Assembly (NCBI GenBank): GCA_963761115.1
Contig: CAVXFS010000005.1
Location: 930,001-994,000 of the forward strand
Source of the DNA: CAVXFS01 sp963761115
Lineage (GTDB): Bacteria > Pseudomonadota > Gammaproteobacteria > Burkholderiales > Gallionellaceae
Reading direction: 5' to 3'
Length of the DNA stretch: 64,000 bases
Part shown: one piece after another, positions 39,572 to 52,816 of the stretch
How positions within the stretch are numbered: the first letter of the stretch is position 1
Layout of the letters: each line of letters opens with the position of its first letter
Notes under the pieces: model-generated
Databases searched by the model: none
What the model was told of the DNA's origin: nothing
Seen by the model: the letters and a program-made list of their open reading frames with translations, nothing else
Program-made: the position numbers and the translations under genes

Positions 39572-40639
39572 AATGATCCCTTACAGAAAGATTATGCTGC
39601 GCTTGCCAAGCGCATCAACGAATGGGGCCGGGAACTGGGCTTCCAGGCGGTTGGTATCAGTGATACCAATCTGCACGATGCCGAAGTTCGTCTGCAGCAA
39701 TGGCTTGCGCACGGCTATCACGGTGAGATGGATTATATGGCAAAACATGGCGTCAAGCGCAGTCGTCCTGCGGATTTGGTGTCCGGTACCTTGCGGGTTA
39801 TTTCGTTGCGGATGGATTATTTTCCGGCAATGGCAAGGGATGCGCTGGAGACGCTGAATAGTGGCGACCACGCATACATCTCGCGTTATGCGTTGGGGCG
39901 TGATTATCACAAAGTATTGCGTAATCGCCTGGAAAAACTGGCCTTGAAAATTCGCGGCGCAGCAAAAGAATTTAATGGCAGGGTGTTTGTTGACAGCGCG
40001 CCGGTGCTGGAGGTCGAGATGGCGCAAAAAGCGAACCTGGGTTGGCGCGGAAAACATACCTTGTTGCTTTCGCGCGAACATGGATCATGGTTCTTCCTGG
40101 GCGAGATATACACTAATTTGCCATTGCCCACGGATGAGCCAGGGGAAAGTCATTGTGGTACATGCGAGCGCTGCATCGAGATTTGCCCCACACGTGCCAT
40201 TGTTGCACCTTATCGGCTGGATGCCAGGCGCTGCATTTCCTATTTGACCATCGAGTTGAAGGGTAGCATTCCGCTGGAATTTCGTCCGCTTGTCGGCAAC
40301 CGCATATATGGTTGTGATGATTGCCAGTTGGTCTGCCCCTGGAACCAGTTTGCAAGAAAATCACTGGAACCGGACTTTGCCGTGCGACATGGGCTGGATG
40401 ATGTTTCGCTGGTTGAATTGTTCGGGTGGGACGAGGCGAGATTCAGGGAGGTTTTTTCCGGCAGTGCGATATATCGGATCGGCCATGAACAGTGGCTGCG
40501 CAATATTGCGGTGGCGTTGGGCAATGCGCCGCGAAGTGCTGAAGTTATCGGGGCATTGCAAGCGCGCGCGCAGGATGAGTCCGTTTTGGTGCGCGATCAT
40601 GTTTTATGGGCTTTGGAGCGGCATCTTGGACGCCGGTAG
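39566..40639 (+). CDS. queG: Epoxyqueuosine reductase QueG
   Basis: Last step of queuosine biosynthesis: cobalamin- and Fe-S-dependent reduction of epoxyqueuosine in tRNA. 357 residues; two 4Fe-4S clusters in CGTCERCIEICPTRAI (about 196-211) and CDDCQLVCPW (about 251-260), preceded by the cobalamin-binding region YISRYALGRDYHKVLRNRL. Divergent from tsaE with overlapping starts. A HEAT-like C-terminus ends at 40639; the rRNA operon promoter starts 38 bases later. Confidence 0.96.
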   Translation: MQNDPLQKDYAALAKRINEWGRELGFQAVGISDTNLHDAEVRLQQWLAHGYHGEMDYMAKHGVKRSRPADLVSGTLRVISLRMDYFPAMARDALETLNSGDHAYISRYALGRDYHKVLRNRLEKLALKIRGAAKEFNGRVFVDSAPVLEVEMAQKANLGWRGKHTLLLSREHGSWFFLGEIYTNLPLPTDEPGESHCGTCERCIEICPTRAIVAPYRLDARRCISYLTIELKGSIPLEFRPLVGNRIYGCDDCQLVCPWNQFARKSLEPDFAVRHGLDDVSLVELFGWDEARFREVFSGSAIYRIGHEQWLRNIAVALGNAPRSAEVIGALQARAQDESVLVRDHVLWALERHLGRR

Positions 40640-40676
40640 CGCCTGCCTGTTCTCCAGCTATGAACCGGCGTGAAGT

Positions 40677-40705
40677 TTGACTGCGGTATTTAACTTTGCT
40701 ATAGT
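40677..40705 (+). promoter_or_regulatory. Promoter for tRNA-fMet and probably the rRNA operon
   Basis: -35 TTGACT at 40677-40682, 17-base spacer, -10 TATAGT at 40700-40705. tRNA-fMet begins 16 bases later. I found no comparable promoter between the tRNA and 16S, so transcription of the rRNA operon probably starts here. Confidence 0.78.
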
Positions 40706-40720
40706 TCGCCTCTTCCCTGA

Positions 40721-40797
<77 letters not shown>

Positions 40798-40833
40798 TGA
40801 ATGCTTGCAAAGCTTAGGTTTTAACGTCAGCTT

Positions 40834-40844
40834 GTTCTTTAAAA
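40834..40844 (+). promoter_or_regulatory. boxA antitermination site, 16S leader
   Basis: GTTCTTTAAAA matches the proteobacterial rrn boxA, bound as RNA by NusB-S10 to protect the transcript from Rho. Lies 37 bases after tRNA-fMet; the same sequence recurs before 23S. Confidence 0.8.
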
Positions 40845-40850
40845 TTTTAC

Positions 40851-40880
40851 AGATAACCGACGAGTGTGGGTATGTGCGTT
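40851..40880 (+). other. 16S rRNA processing stem, leader arm
   Basis: The leader segment AGATAACCGACGAGTGTGGG and the bases after it pair with the trailer at 42586-42615 (CACACTCATCGGTTATCT and upstream). The differences between the arms are mostly transitions that keep G-U pairs. This is the expected long stem for RNase III excision of pre-16S. Confidence 0.82.
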
Positions 40881-41026
40881 GGGGTGTTGTTTATGATGGT
40901 GAAAGCCATGATGGATAACGGCTCGAGACATACAGAAGTAGCTCACACGAAGTCGAAGAACGAAATAAGTAATTCGCTTTGAGTGAGATCTCCATTCGTG
41001 AGGATGGATAAAATTGCTAGAAGATT

Positions 41027-42571
<1,545 letters not shown>

Positions 42572-42621
42572 GAGTAAAGAGCTCTGGCGTACGTATCCAC
42601 ACTCATCGGTTATCTTGAAAG

Positions 42622-42710
42622 CAGTCGTTAGTCGCTAGTCGTTAGACGTTAGTTAAAGCCGCGCAGCTGTTGCGCGCCTGCTAACTAGCGACTAACGACT
42701 AATAGCTAGA
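42622..42710. repeat. Spacer hairpin 1 (CTAACGACTA family), 16S to tRNA-Ile
   Basis: Left arm (42622-42654) carries AGTCGTTAG and CTAGTCGTTAG; right arm (42680-42710) carries CTAACGACTA in inverse orientation plus CTAGCGACTAA. An inner GCGCA/TGCGC stem closes the loop. The element begins just outside the 16S processing stem and ends ten bases before tRNA-Ile. Confidence 0.8.
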
Positions 42711-42720
42711 GACTGTTTTA

Positions 42721-42797
<77 letters not shown>

Positions 42798-42803
42798 AAA
42801 CCA

Positions 42804-42897
42804 GTTGTTAGACGGTAGTCGTTAGTTTATTAGTTGGTGAGATTACCGCTGCGCTGCGGTCTTATGACTAACGACTAGCTGTCTAACGACTGTAGTT
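42804..42897. repeat. Spacer hairpin 2 (CTAACGACTA family), tRNA-Ile to tRNA-Ala
   Basis: Left arm GTTAGACGGTAGTCGTTAG (42807-42825) pairs with CTAACGACTAGCTGTCTAAC (42868-42887); inner stem ACCGC/GCGGT. The right end TCTAACGACTGTAGTT (42882-42897) is repeated exactly before the 23S boxA. Confidence 0.82.
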
Positions 42898-42899
42898 AA

Positions 42900-42975
42900 G
42901 GGGGATTAGCTCAGCTGGGAGAGCACCTGCTTTGCAAGCAGGGGGTCGTCGGTTCGATCCCGTCATCCTCCACCA
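42900..42975 (+). tRNA. tRNA-Ala (anticodon TGC)
   Basis: 76 bases; acceptor GGGGGAT pairs with ATCCTCC (one G-U), anticodon loop TTTGCAA reads TGC, CCA encoded at 42973-42975. Confidence 0.97.
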
Positions 42976-42982
42976 AGAACTA

Positions 42983-43085
42983 TAGTAGACGTAGTCGCAA
43001 GTCGTTATGTAATGAAGCTGATGTAGTCGCAGTTTGGTTTGCGGTTTTAACTGATACTAACGACTACCGTCTAACGACTGTAGTT
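42983..43085. repeat. Spacer hairpin 3 (CTAACGACTA family), tRNA-Ala to 23S leader
   Basis: Left side carries TAGACGTAGTCGCAAGTCGTTA (degenerate); right side carries CTAACGACTACCGTCTAACGAC (43057-43078), i.e. two tandem copies of the core. Less perfect pairing than hairpins 1 and 2, but the same family and the same placement. Confidence 0.7.
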
Positions 43086-43086
43086 C

Positions 43087-43098
43087 GTTCTTTAAAAA
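43087..43098 (+). promoter_or_regulatory. boxA antitermination site, 23S leader
   Basis: GTTCTTTAAAAA, the second copy of the boxA found before 16S, placed in the spacer as in E. coli operons. Confidence 0.8.
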
Positions 43099-43112
43099 TC
43101 TGGAAGAAGTAA
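43099..43112 (+). other. 23S rRNA processing stem, leader arm
   Basis: TCTGGAAGAAGTAA is perfectly complementary to 46233-46246. A second perfect 12-base pairing, GGGTTTTGATTG (43176-43187) with 46220-46231, lies inside it. Together they form the expected RNase III stem bringing the two ends of 23S together. Confidence 0.85.
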
Positions 43113-43289
43113 GAAAGTGATTCACGCGGAAGTGGAGATGGGGAAACCTGTCTGTTGTGGAAGCGAGAAAAACATGGGTTTTGATTGTATCAAGCCGTAT
43201 TCATGCTAGTCGTATGGATGCGGTCACAGACGCGAGACGAAAGAAGTACTTGTGATGTTGGGCCTCGAAGAGAGGGCTTAATGTTATAG

Positions 43290-46186
<2,897 letters not shown>

Positions 46187-46253
46187 TATAATATTAAGTG
46201 CGCAAGAGCGTGCTCGCAGCAATCAAAACCCTTTACTTCTTCCAGAATTACAT

Positions 46254-46291
46254 CAGTCGACTAGCGACTAACGACTAGAAACTAGCGACTG
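46254..46291. repeat. Spacer hairpin 4 (CTAACGACTA family), 23S to 5S
   Basis: CAGTCGACTAG at the left pairs with CTAGCGACTG at the right, around a central CTAACGACTAG (46268-46278). Located between the 23S processing stem and the 5S start. Confidence 0.78.
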
Positions 46292-46301
46292 ATTCCAGTT
46301 A

Positions 46302-46417
46302 TGTCTGACGACCATAGCGAGTTGGTCCCACTCCTTCCCATCCCGAACAGGACAGTGAAACGACTTCGCGCCGATGATAGTGTGCATGCGTATGTGAAAG
46401 TAGGTCATCGTCAGACG
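46302..46417 (+). rRNA. rrf: 5S ribosomal RNA
   Basis: TGTCTGACGACCATAGCGAG at the 5' end pairs with TCGTCAGAC at the 3' end; the central TCCCATCCCGAACAGGACAG loop is typical. About 116 bases. Confidence 0.94.
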
Positions 46418-46427
46418 CCTTATAAGC

Positions 46428-46462
46428 AACAAAGCCCTCCTCGTGAGGGCTTTGTTGTTTGT
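46428..46462 (+). terminator. Intrinsic terminator of the rRNA operon
   Basis: Perfect 12-bp stem AACAAAGCCCTC / GAGGGCTTTGTT (46428-46439, 46445-46456) with a five-base loop, followed by a T-rich tract (GTTTG). Confidence 0.9.
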
Positions 46463-46705
46463 GGTGCATGAATCATCATCTTGAACAAAAAAGGTGCAAT
46501 CGGCGAATGTGCTCGTTGTAATGCATGCCAAATTCCTTCGAGTTGGCTGTCTGGTTTTGTGGCTTGCTATTTGCTTGGAGTATTTGCACGGTCGTTGCAA
46601 CAGGATTGGGGAAATATTTGCGTCGATAGCGCAAAGATGCCAATTATTTATTGTAATTTCCGGTTATTTTGAGAGCGAATCCGATTTACGGTATCATTGC
46701 CTATC

Positions 46706-48379
46706 ATGACAAAATTCATCTTCATTACCGGTGGCGTGGTGTCTTCGCTAGGAAAGGGGATCGCCGCCGCGTCCCTCGCGGCGATCCTTGAATCGCGCGG
46801 ACTAAAGGTAACTCTCCTGAAGCTGGATCCCTATATAAACGTTGATCCCGGAACCATGAGCCCGTTCCAGCATGGAGAGGTGTTCGTAACGGAAGATGGA
46901 GCTGAGACCGATCTTGATCTTGGACATTACGAGCGCTTCGTATCTGCCAAGATGCGCAAGGCAAATAATTTTACCACCGGGCAGATATATGAAAGCGTGA
47001 TCCGCAAGGAACGACGCGGCGAATATCTGGGCAAGACGGTGCAGGTGATCCCGCACATAACCAACGAGATTCAATCTTTCATCGAGCGCGGGGCGGCGGC
47101 ATCGCCTGATGGCACCGCAGATGTGGCAATAGTCGAGATCGGCGGCACGGTTGGCGATATCGAATCATTGCCATTCCTCGAGGCGGCACGGCAAATGGGC
47201 TTGCGCCTTGGCCGCAGTTCCACAGCATTCATTCACCTGACATTGGTACCGTTCATTGCCAGCGCGGGAGAATTGAAAACCAAGCCGACACAACACAGTG
47301 TGCAAAAACTTCGCGAGATCGGCATATTTCCGACCGCATTGTTATGCCGGGCGGATCGTCCGATACCCGATGATGAACGCGCAAAGATCTCCCTGTTTTC
47401 CAATCTGCGCGAAGAGGCAGTCATTTCAGTCTGGGATGAGGACACCATCTACAAGATTCCGCAAATGCTCAACAAGCAAGGGCTCGATCGCATCATTTGC
47501 GAAGAGCTTAATTTTGATTTGCCACCGGCTGATTTGTCAGCCTGGGCAAAGCTGGTGCACGATCTGGAGCATCCGGAGCATGAAGTATCGATTGGCATGG
47601 TTGGCAAGTATGTCGATCTGACCGAATCCTACAAGTCACTGATCGAAGCATTACGACATGCCGGCATACATACATCGACTCGTGTCAATATCGAATTCGT
47701 TGATTCGGAATTGCTGGAACAGACAGAAGTTACCGCATTGAAGCGGTTTGATGCGATTCTGGTGCCGGGCGGGTTCGGCAAGCGCGGGACTGAGGGGAAG
47801 ATCTCGGCGATAAAGTATGCACGCGAGAACAAGGTGCCCTATCTCGGAATCTGTCTAGGCATGCAGCTGGCTGTGATCGAATACGCGCGCGATGTGACGG
47901 GTATGGTCGATGCCAACAGTACCGAGTTCAATCCGGAAACCGAACATCCGGTTGTGGCACTGATCGCGGAATGGCTGGACCGCGACGGCAAGGTGGAAAA
48001 ACGCAGCTCTGAGTCGGATGTGGGCGGCAGCATGCGACTGGGTTCGCAACGCTGTCCGGTCAAGCCTGGTACGCTCGCGGCAAGAATATATGGCTCTGAA
48101 GTCAACGAGAGGCATCGCCATCGCTATGAAGTAAATAACTATTACGTGCCACTTCTTGAGCAGGCTGGCCTGATATTTGCAGCTCGAACTCCCAGTGAGA
48201 ATCTGCCCGAAATAATGGAACTGCCGCATGCGATGCATCCGTGGTTCATGGGCGTGCAGTTCCATCCGGAATTTACCTCCACTCCTCGTGACGGGCACCC
48301 ATTGTTCAGGTCGTTCATCGAGGCGGCACTCAAGTGTCAGCAAACGACCCGGACTGTCGAGCAAAAGGTATTGGCGTGA
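46706..48379 (+). CDS. pyrG: CTP synthase PyrG
   Basis: Makes CTP from UTP, ATP and glutamine. 557 residues from ATG 46706 (three more upstream codons are open). N-terminal amidoligase domain starts TKFIFITGGVVSSLGKGI; C-terminal glutamine amidotransferase domain has nucleophile Cys near residue 382 in GICLGMQLA, and the catalytic His/Glu in QFHPEF. Preceded by 243 bases with no clear gene. kdsA follows after 94 bases, the common pyrG-kdsA-eno order. Confidence 0.98.
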   Translation: MTKFIFITGGVVSSLGKGIAAASLAAILESRGLKVTLLKLDPYINVDPGTMSPFQHGEVFVTEDGAETDLDLGHYERFVSAKMRKANNFTTGQIYESVIRKERRGEYLGKTVQVIPHITNEIQSFIERGAAASPDGTADVAIVEIGGTVGDIESLPFLEAARQMGLRLGRSSTAFIHLTLVPFIASAGELKTKPTQHSVQKLREIGIFPTALLCRADRPIPDDERAKISLFSNLREEAVISVWDEDTIYKIPQMLNKQGLDRIICEELNFDLPPADLSAWAKLVHDLEHPEHEVSIGMVGKYVDLTESYKSLIEALRHAGIHTSTRVNIEFVDSELLEQTEVTALKRFDAILVPGGFGKRGTEGKISAIKYARENKVPYLGICLGMQLAVIEYARDVTGMVDANSTEFNPETEHPVVALIAEWLDRDGKVEKRSSESDVGGSMRLGSQRCPVKPGTLAARIYGSEVNERHRHRYEVNNYYVPLLEQAGLIFAARTPSENLPEIMELPHAMHPWFMGVQFHPEFTSTPRDGHPLFRSFIEAALKCQQTTRTVEQKVLA

Positions 48380-48473
48380 GGCCGATCTGCTGGGAAGGTC
48401 TGCCTGCTGCCGGCAGGACGTCGCGTGAAGATCGATCGGCATTCGCCATTCTGCATGCCAGGAATGAAAAAGT

Positions 48474-49325
48474 ATGAAACTGTGTGGATTCGAGATCGGT
48501 TTGAATCAACCGATGTTCCTGATTGCCGGGCCATGCGTCATCGAGTCGGAACAACTGGCTCTGGAGACCGCAGGCAAGTTGAAAGAAATTTGTAATGAAT
48601 TGCAAATAAACTTCATTTATAAATCTTCCTACGACAAGGCAAACCGCAGTTCCGGTCGTTCTTTTCGGGGATTTGGAATTGATGAGGGTTTGAGGATCCT
48701 GTCCGAAGTAAAAAGGCAGATCGGCGTGCCGGTGCTGACCGATATTCACGATAAAGACGAGATCGCGCAGGTCGCTGCAGTTGTTGATGTGATGCAAACC
48801 CCCGCCTTTCTGTGCCGGCAGACCGATTTCATCCGGGCGGCAGTTTCTGCGGGGAAGCCGGTGAATATCAAAAAGGGACAATTCCTGTCACCATGGGACA
48901 TGCAACACGTGGTGGAAAAAGCGCGCGAAGCCAGTGGGCTGGATAATATTATGGTGTGCGAGCGTGGTGCGTCATTTGGCTACAACAACCTGGTGTCGGA
49001 CATGCGTTCATTGGCCGTGATGCGCACGACAGGTTGCCCGGTGGTATTTGATGCGACACATTCCGTGCAGTTACCCGGTGGTCAGGGAACAGTAAGCGGG
49101 GGGCAACGTGAATTTGTGCCGGTGCTGGCACGCGCGGCAGTTGCAGTGGGTATTTCCGGCTTGTTCATGGAGACCCATCCGGATCCCGCCAGGGCAAAGT
49201 CGGACGGACCCAACGCCTTCCCCCTGGGATACATGAAGGAGATGCTGCAGACGCTGAAAGTGCTGGATACAACTGTAAAGCAGCTTGGGCTGATAGAGGA
49301 TAAGGTAAATTTTGGCAGCATTTAA
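48474..49325 (+). CDS. kdsA: KDO 8-phosphate synthase KdsA
   Basis: Condenses phosphoenolpyruvate and arabinose 5-phosphate for the KDO of lipopolysaccharide. 283 residues; motifs IAGPCVIESE (about 17-26), YKSSYDKANRSS (about 43-54), VLTDIHD, and NLVSDMRSL. The Asn in KANRSS and the absence of an active-site Cys point to the metal-independent class (inference). eno starts 26 bases later. Confidence 0.97.
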   Translation: MKLCGFEIGLNQPMFLIAGPCVIESEQLALETAGKLKEICNELQINFIYKSSYDKANRSSGRSFRGFGIDEGLRILSEVKRQIGVPVLTDIHDKDEIAQVAAVVDVMQTPAFLCRQTDFIRAAVSAGKPVNIKKGQFLSPWDMQHVVEKAREASGLDNIMVCERGASFGYNNLVSDMRSLAVMRTTGCPVVFDATHSVQLPGGQGTVSGGQREFVPVLARAAVAVGISGLFMETHPDPARAKSDGPNAFPLGYMKEMLQTLKVLDTTVKQLGLIEDKVNFGSI

Positions 49326-49351
49326 TTGGATTGAGGAAAAGTGAGAAATAA

Positions 49352-50635
49352 ATGAGCGCAATTGTAGATATCGTAGCACGTGAAATTCTGGATTCCCGCG
49401 GTAACCCTACCGTCGAGGCCGATGTTTTGCTGGAGTCTGGCGTGATGGGTCGCGCCGCAGTACCCTCCGGCGCATCCACCGGAACCCGGGAAGCAGTTGA
49501 GTTGCGGGATGGAGACAAGCAGCGCTATCTCGGCAAGGGTGTGCTGAAGGCGGTTGAAAATGTAAACACCGAAATTGCCGAGGCAATTATCGGCCTGGAT
49601 GCTTCGGAGCAGTCATTCATCGATCGAACCATGATTGATCTGGATGGAACCGAGAACAAGTCACGCCTTGGTGCCAATGCGATCCTGGCGGTATCAATGG
49701 CAGTAGCCAAGGCTGCTGCTGAAGAATCGGGTCTGCCTCTGTACCGCTATCTGGGTGGAGCGGCGCGCATGGAGATGCCGGTGCCGATGATGAACATCAT
49801 CAATGGCGGTGCACATGCAACCGGTGGTGCAGACATCCAGGAATTCATGATCATCCCGGTAGGCAGCCAGAGTTTCCGAGAAGCGCTGCGTTGCGGCGCG
49901 GAAGTGTTTCACAACCTGAAAAATCTTTTGCATCACCGCGGGCTCAGTACCACAGTGGGCGATGAAGGTGGCTTTGCGCCAACCCTGGGCTCTAATGAGG
50001 CCGCTTTGAAAATCATTGTTGAAGCGATCGAAGAGGCTGGTTATGTACCCGGCGCGGATGTGGCAATAGGCATCGACGCGGCCGCTTCCGAATTCCACAA
50101 GGATGGCAAGTATCAATTGAAGGCTGATGGCCTTTCGCTCACCTCGGCACAGATCGTGGACCTGTATGCGACATGGGTCGACAAATACCCGATCATTTCG
50201 ATCGAAGACGGCATGAGCGAGCACGATTGGGACGGCTGGGCGCAACTAACCAGGCGTCTGGGCGAATCCATACAACTGGTCGGTGACGATATATTCGTGA
50301 CCAACACAAAGATCCTGCGCGAGGGGATCAAGCAGGGTATAGCCAACTCCATCCTGATCAAGGTTAACCAGATCGGCACCCTCACCGAAACTTTTGCTGC
50401 AATTGAAATGGCCAAGCGCGCGGGTTACACCGCCGTAATTTCGCACCGCTCCGGCGAGACCGAAGACTCCACCATTGCGGATCTTGCTGTCGCTACCAAC
50501 GTACTGCAAATAAAGACAGGTTCGCTGTCCCGTTCTGATCGCGTGGCGAAATATAACCAGTTGTTGCGTATCGAAGAAGACCTCGGTGACAGTGCGTCGT
50601 ATCCCGGACGCGAGGCGTATTACCAGCTTGGATAA
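49352..50635 (+). CDS. eno: Enolase
   Basis: Glycolytic 2-phosphoglycerate dehydratase, also a degradosome component in some bacteria. 427 residues; conserved ILDSRGNPTVE near residue 10, SGASTGTREA, INGGAHA, catalytic Glu/Lys in VGDEGGFAP and IKVNQIGTL, and SHRSGETED. The stop TAA overlaps the ftsB ATG by one base. Confidence 0.98.
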   Translation: MSAIVDIVAREILDSRGNPTVEADVLLESGVMGRAAVPSGASTGTREAVELRDGDKQRYLGKGVLKAVENVNTEIAEAIIGLDASEQSFIDRTMIDLDGTENKSRLGANAILAVSMAVAKAAAEESGLPLYRYLGGAARMEMPVPMMNIINGGAHATGGADIQEFMIIPVGSQSFREALRCGAEVFHNLKNLLHHRGLSTTVGDEGGFAPTLGSNEAALKIIVEAIEEAGYVPGADVAIGIDAAASEFHKDGKYQLKADGLSLTSAQIVDLYATWVDKYPIISIEDGMSEHDWDGWAQLTRRLGESIQLVGDDIFVTNTKILREGIKQGIANSILIKVNQIGTLTETFAAIEMAKRAGYTAVISHRSGETEDSTIADLAVATNVLQIKTGSLSRSDRVAKYNQLLRIEEDLGDSASYPGREAYYQLG

Positions 50636-50958
50636 TGCGTGTCATTTACTTCATCCTGCTTGGCCTCATTATGCTGCTGCAGTATCCGTTATGGTTTGGC
50701 AAGGGAGGGTGGATGAAGGTATGGGATCTGGACCATCAGGTCGAAAGTCAAAAGAAGTCCAACCTGCAGATGCAGGCGCGCAATGCTGCACTCGATGCTG
50801 AAGTGCGCGACCTCAAGCATGGCACTGAAGCCATAGAAGAGCGCGCGCGCAGCGAACTGGGCATGGTCAAGAAGGATGAGGTTTTCTTCCAGGTCGTCGG
50901 TGTGCGCCTCCTTGATTCCGCATCCGGGGTATCCCGGACTGGGACGGCAAAACATTGA
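50635..50958 (+). CDS. ftsB: Cell division protein FtsB
   Basis: Divisome protein forming a complex with FtsL and FtsQ. 107 residues: one membrane helix (about 2-20), coiled coil (about 28-68, DHQVESQKKSNLQMQARNAA), then the FtsB signature TEAIEERARSELGMVKKDEVFFQ (about 63-85). Downstream of eno, as in many proteobacteria. Confidence 0.95.
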   Translation: MRVIYFILLGLIMLLQYPLWFGKGGWMKVWDLDHQVESQKKSNLQMQARNAALDAEVRDLKHGTEAIEERARSELGMVKKDEVFFQVVGVRLLDSASGVSRTGTAKH

Positions 50959-50972
50959 TGCGGGATTCAGGC

Positions 50973-51665
50973 ATGAAAATCAGATTGCTTTGTGTCGCGT
51001 GTTGCATGGTATTGCTCGCCTGTGGCAATAAAAATGACGGCGCGCAGCCTGAAGCCGAAAGATCGTCCGTGGTTCAGCCAGCTGCCAGCCAGGTGTCCAT
51101 TTCGAATACTGCGCAACATTCGGGCAAGCTGGATAATCTGCAGGTCAGGGGATTTTCCTTGGGCATGGATATTCAGGGTGTGCCGGATGTCATGATTTCA
51201 CTTCTGGCAGACCAACATTTATCCGGCTTTGGTTTTACCGGGGTAATCGGGTTGGATAATAAGGATCAATGTGTTCTTATGTATACCAAACCATTCTTGC
51301 AAGCGCTGGAGGAACGGGCGCGTGACCGCAATGGCGCGGCTCGGGCGCAGGTCATGGTGGATCAGGAGATGCTTTCCGCATGCGAGAATTCAGATGGTGT
51401 CATGACAGTGCATGCCGGGCCGGACGGCCGGGTTTCCAGGATACAGTTCAATGACGCCAGGGACCTGTTCAGTGCCCAGGACATGTCGCCAGCGGAATTC
51501 GCAGATCACCTGGCTGCCGAGATGCAAATTCCATCGCTGAAGCCCGACAATGCCAACTCGACCTGGAACTACTCCAGTCCACAGGGTACAAATATCTCGA
51601 TCGAAACAAAAAACCCGCTGGGTATATCCCTGTTGCGGGTGATCTTGAGCCGATCCGAGTCTTAG
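50973..51665 (+). CDS. Lipoprotein of unknown function
   Basis: 230 residues from ATG 50973 (an in-frame ATG at 50955 overlaps ftsB). Lipobox LLAC with Cys at residue 17, then a Ser/Gln-rich linker and a globular domain with a repeated RGFSLGMDIQGVPDVM start, which resembles the domain type used by assembly or inhibitor lipoproteins, but I recognise no family. Lies in the eno-ftsB operon, so expression probably follows ftsB. Confidence 0.72.
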   Translation: MKIRLLCVACCMVLLACGNKNDGAQPEAERSSVVQPAASQVSISNTAQHSGKLDNLQVRGFSLGMDIQGVPDVMISLLADQHLSGFGFTGVIGLDNKDQCVLMYTKPFLQALEERARDRNGAARAQVMVDQEMLSACENSDGVMTVHAGPDGRVSRIQFNDARDLFSAQDMSPAEFADHLAAEMQIPSLKPDNANSTWNYSSPQGTNISIETKNPLGISLLRVILSRSES

Positions 51666-51708
51666 CCGATATCGCCTCGATTCTTCAAATCTTCAAGGGG
51701 AAATGATC

Positions 51709-51912
51709 ATGCACAAAAAATTCTGTATCGTTGTTGCCATGGCGCTGGCGCTTGGCGCCTGTGGGCAGACCAAGACCCAGGACTACTATCTGGCTCACCC
51801 GGATGAACTGGCTACCGACCTGGCCGCATGCAAGGCTGGTGGCAAAAGCACATATAACTGCAATGAGGCGGACAAAGCCGCGTATATGATGAAATCCAAA
51901 AAACAGGAGTGA
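51709..51912 (+). CDS. EexN-family-like small lipoprotein
   Basis: 67 residues from ATG 51709 (two codons upstream ATG 51703 is too close to the AAGGGGA site). Signal and lipobox ALGAC, then YYLAHPDELATDLAACKAGG, which resembles the EexN lipoprotein pattern of paired Cys around an Asp-Glu-Leu segment. EexN proteins were named for plasmid entry exclusion, but chromosomal copies are common and of unknown function; no plasmid genes are nearby. Converges with folD. Confidence 0.68.
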   Translation: MHKKFCIVVAMALALGACGQTKTQDYYLAHPDELATDLAACKAGGKSTYNCNEADKAAYMMKSKKQE

Positions 51913-51960
51913 CGCGGCAAATTCGGGGCGAGATGGCTTAGGCTGGCCCGAGGCGACGAG

Positions 51961-52812
51961 TCACCGGGCCGCGCGTTCCGCCGCCAGCACCGTATTTGCC
52001 ACCAGCATCGTGATCGTCATCGGGCCGACTCCGCCTGGAACGGGCGTGATCCAGCCGGCGACTTCTTTGGCAGAATCGAAATCCACGTCGCCGCACAATT
52101 TTCCGTCAGGCAAGCGATTCATGCCAACATCGATCACTGCGGCGCCGGGCTTGATCATGTCGCCGGTAAGCAACTTTGGCTTGCCGACTGCGACCACGAG
52201 GATGTCGGCATCGCGCGTGTGCCGCGCGAGATCGACTGTCCTGGAGGTACAGATGGTGACAGTTGCGTTTTGTTGCAACAACATCAGTGCCATCGGCTTG
52301 CCGACGATGTTGCTGCGGCCCACTACCACCGCATGCTTGCCCTCGATGCTGACGCCGCTCTTTTCCAGCAGTTTCATCGCACCATACGGTGTGCAGGGTG
52401 CAAAACGGACATTGCCGGTGACCAGCGCGCCGACATTGGCCGGGTGGAATCCGTCCACATCCTTGTCCGGACTGATTGCTTTCAGCACCTTGGCGCTGTC
52501 GATCTGCTTCGGCACCGGCAATTGCACCAGGATGCCGTGTATCTTCGGGTCGGCGTTCAGGGCTGCGATCTTTGCCAGCAGATCCGCTTCGCTGGTGTCT
52601 GCAGGCAGGGAGCAGTGCTCTGAATGGAGGCCCAGTTCGGCGCAGGCCTTGACCTTGTTGGCGACATAGATCTTGGACGCGGGGTCTTCACCGACGATGA
52701 TAACCGCCAGCCCCGGGGTGATACCGCGCTGCTTCAACGCATCGGCGCGCAGCTTCCATTCGGCGCGCACTTCCTGCGCTATGGCTTTTCCGTCTATGAT
52801 GTGGGCACTCAT
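51961..52812 (-). CDS. folD: Methylene-tetrahydrofolate dehydrogenase/cyclohydrolase FolD
   Basis: Bifunctional one-carbon enzyme interconverting methylene-, methenyl- and formyl-tetrahydrofolate. 283 residues; signature EDPASKIYVANKVKAC with the catalytic Lys (about 43-58), PGGVGPMTI near the C-terminus, Rossmann motif VVGRSNIVGKP. Minus strand, converging on the small lipoprotein; ppa lies four bases upstream. Confidence 0.97.
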   Translation of the reverse strand: MSAHIIDGKAIAQEVRAEWKLRADALKQRGITPGLAVIIVGEDPASKIYVANKVKACAELGLHSEHCSLPADTSEADLLAKIAALNADPKIHGILVQLPVPKQIDSAKVLKAISPDKDVDGFHPANVGALVTGNVRFAPCTPYGAMKLLEKSGVSIEGKHAVVVGRSNIVGKPMALMLLQQNATVTICTSRTVDLARHTRDADILVVAVGKPKLLTGDMIKPGAAVIDVGMNRLPDGKLCGDVDFDSAKEVAGWITPVPGGVGPMTITMLVANTVLAAERAAR

Positions 52813-52816
52813 GGGT

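Noticed and set aside
46481..46709. Short plus-strand frames (63 and 71 codons) between 5S and pyrG
   Set aside because: They overlap each other in different frames, lie where the pyrG promoter must be, and lack family character or a ribosome site.
51709..51912. Conjugative plasmid remnant, based on EexN resemblance
   Set aside because: No transfer, replication or integrase genes nearby; flanked by core genes eno-ftsB and folD-ppa.
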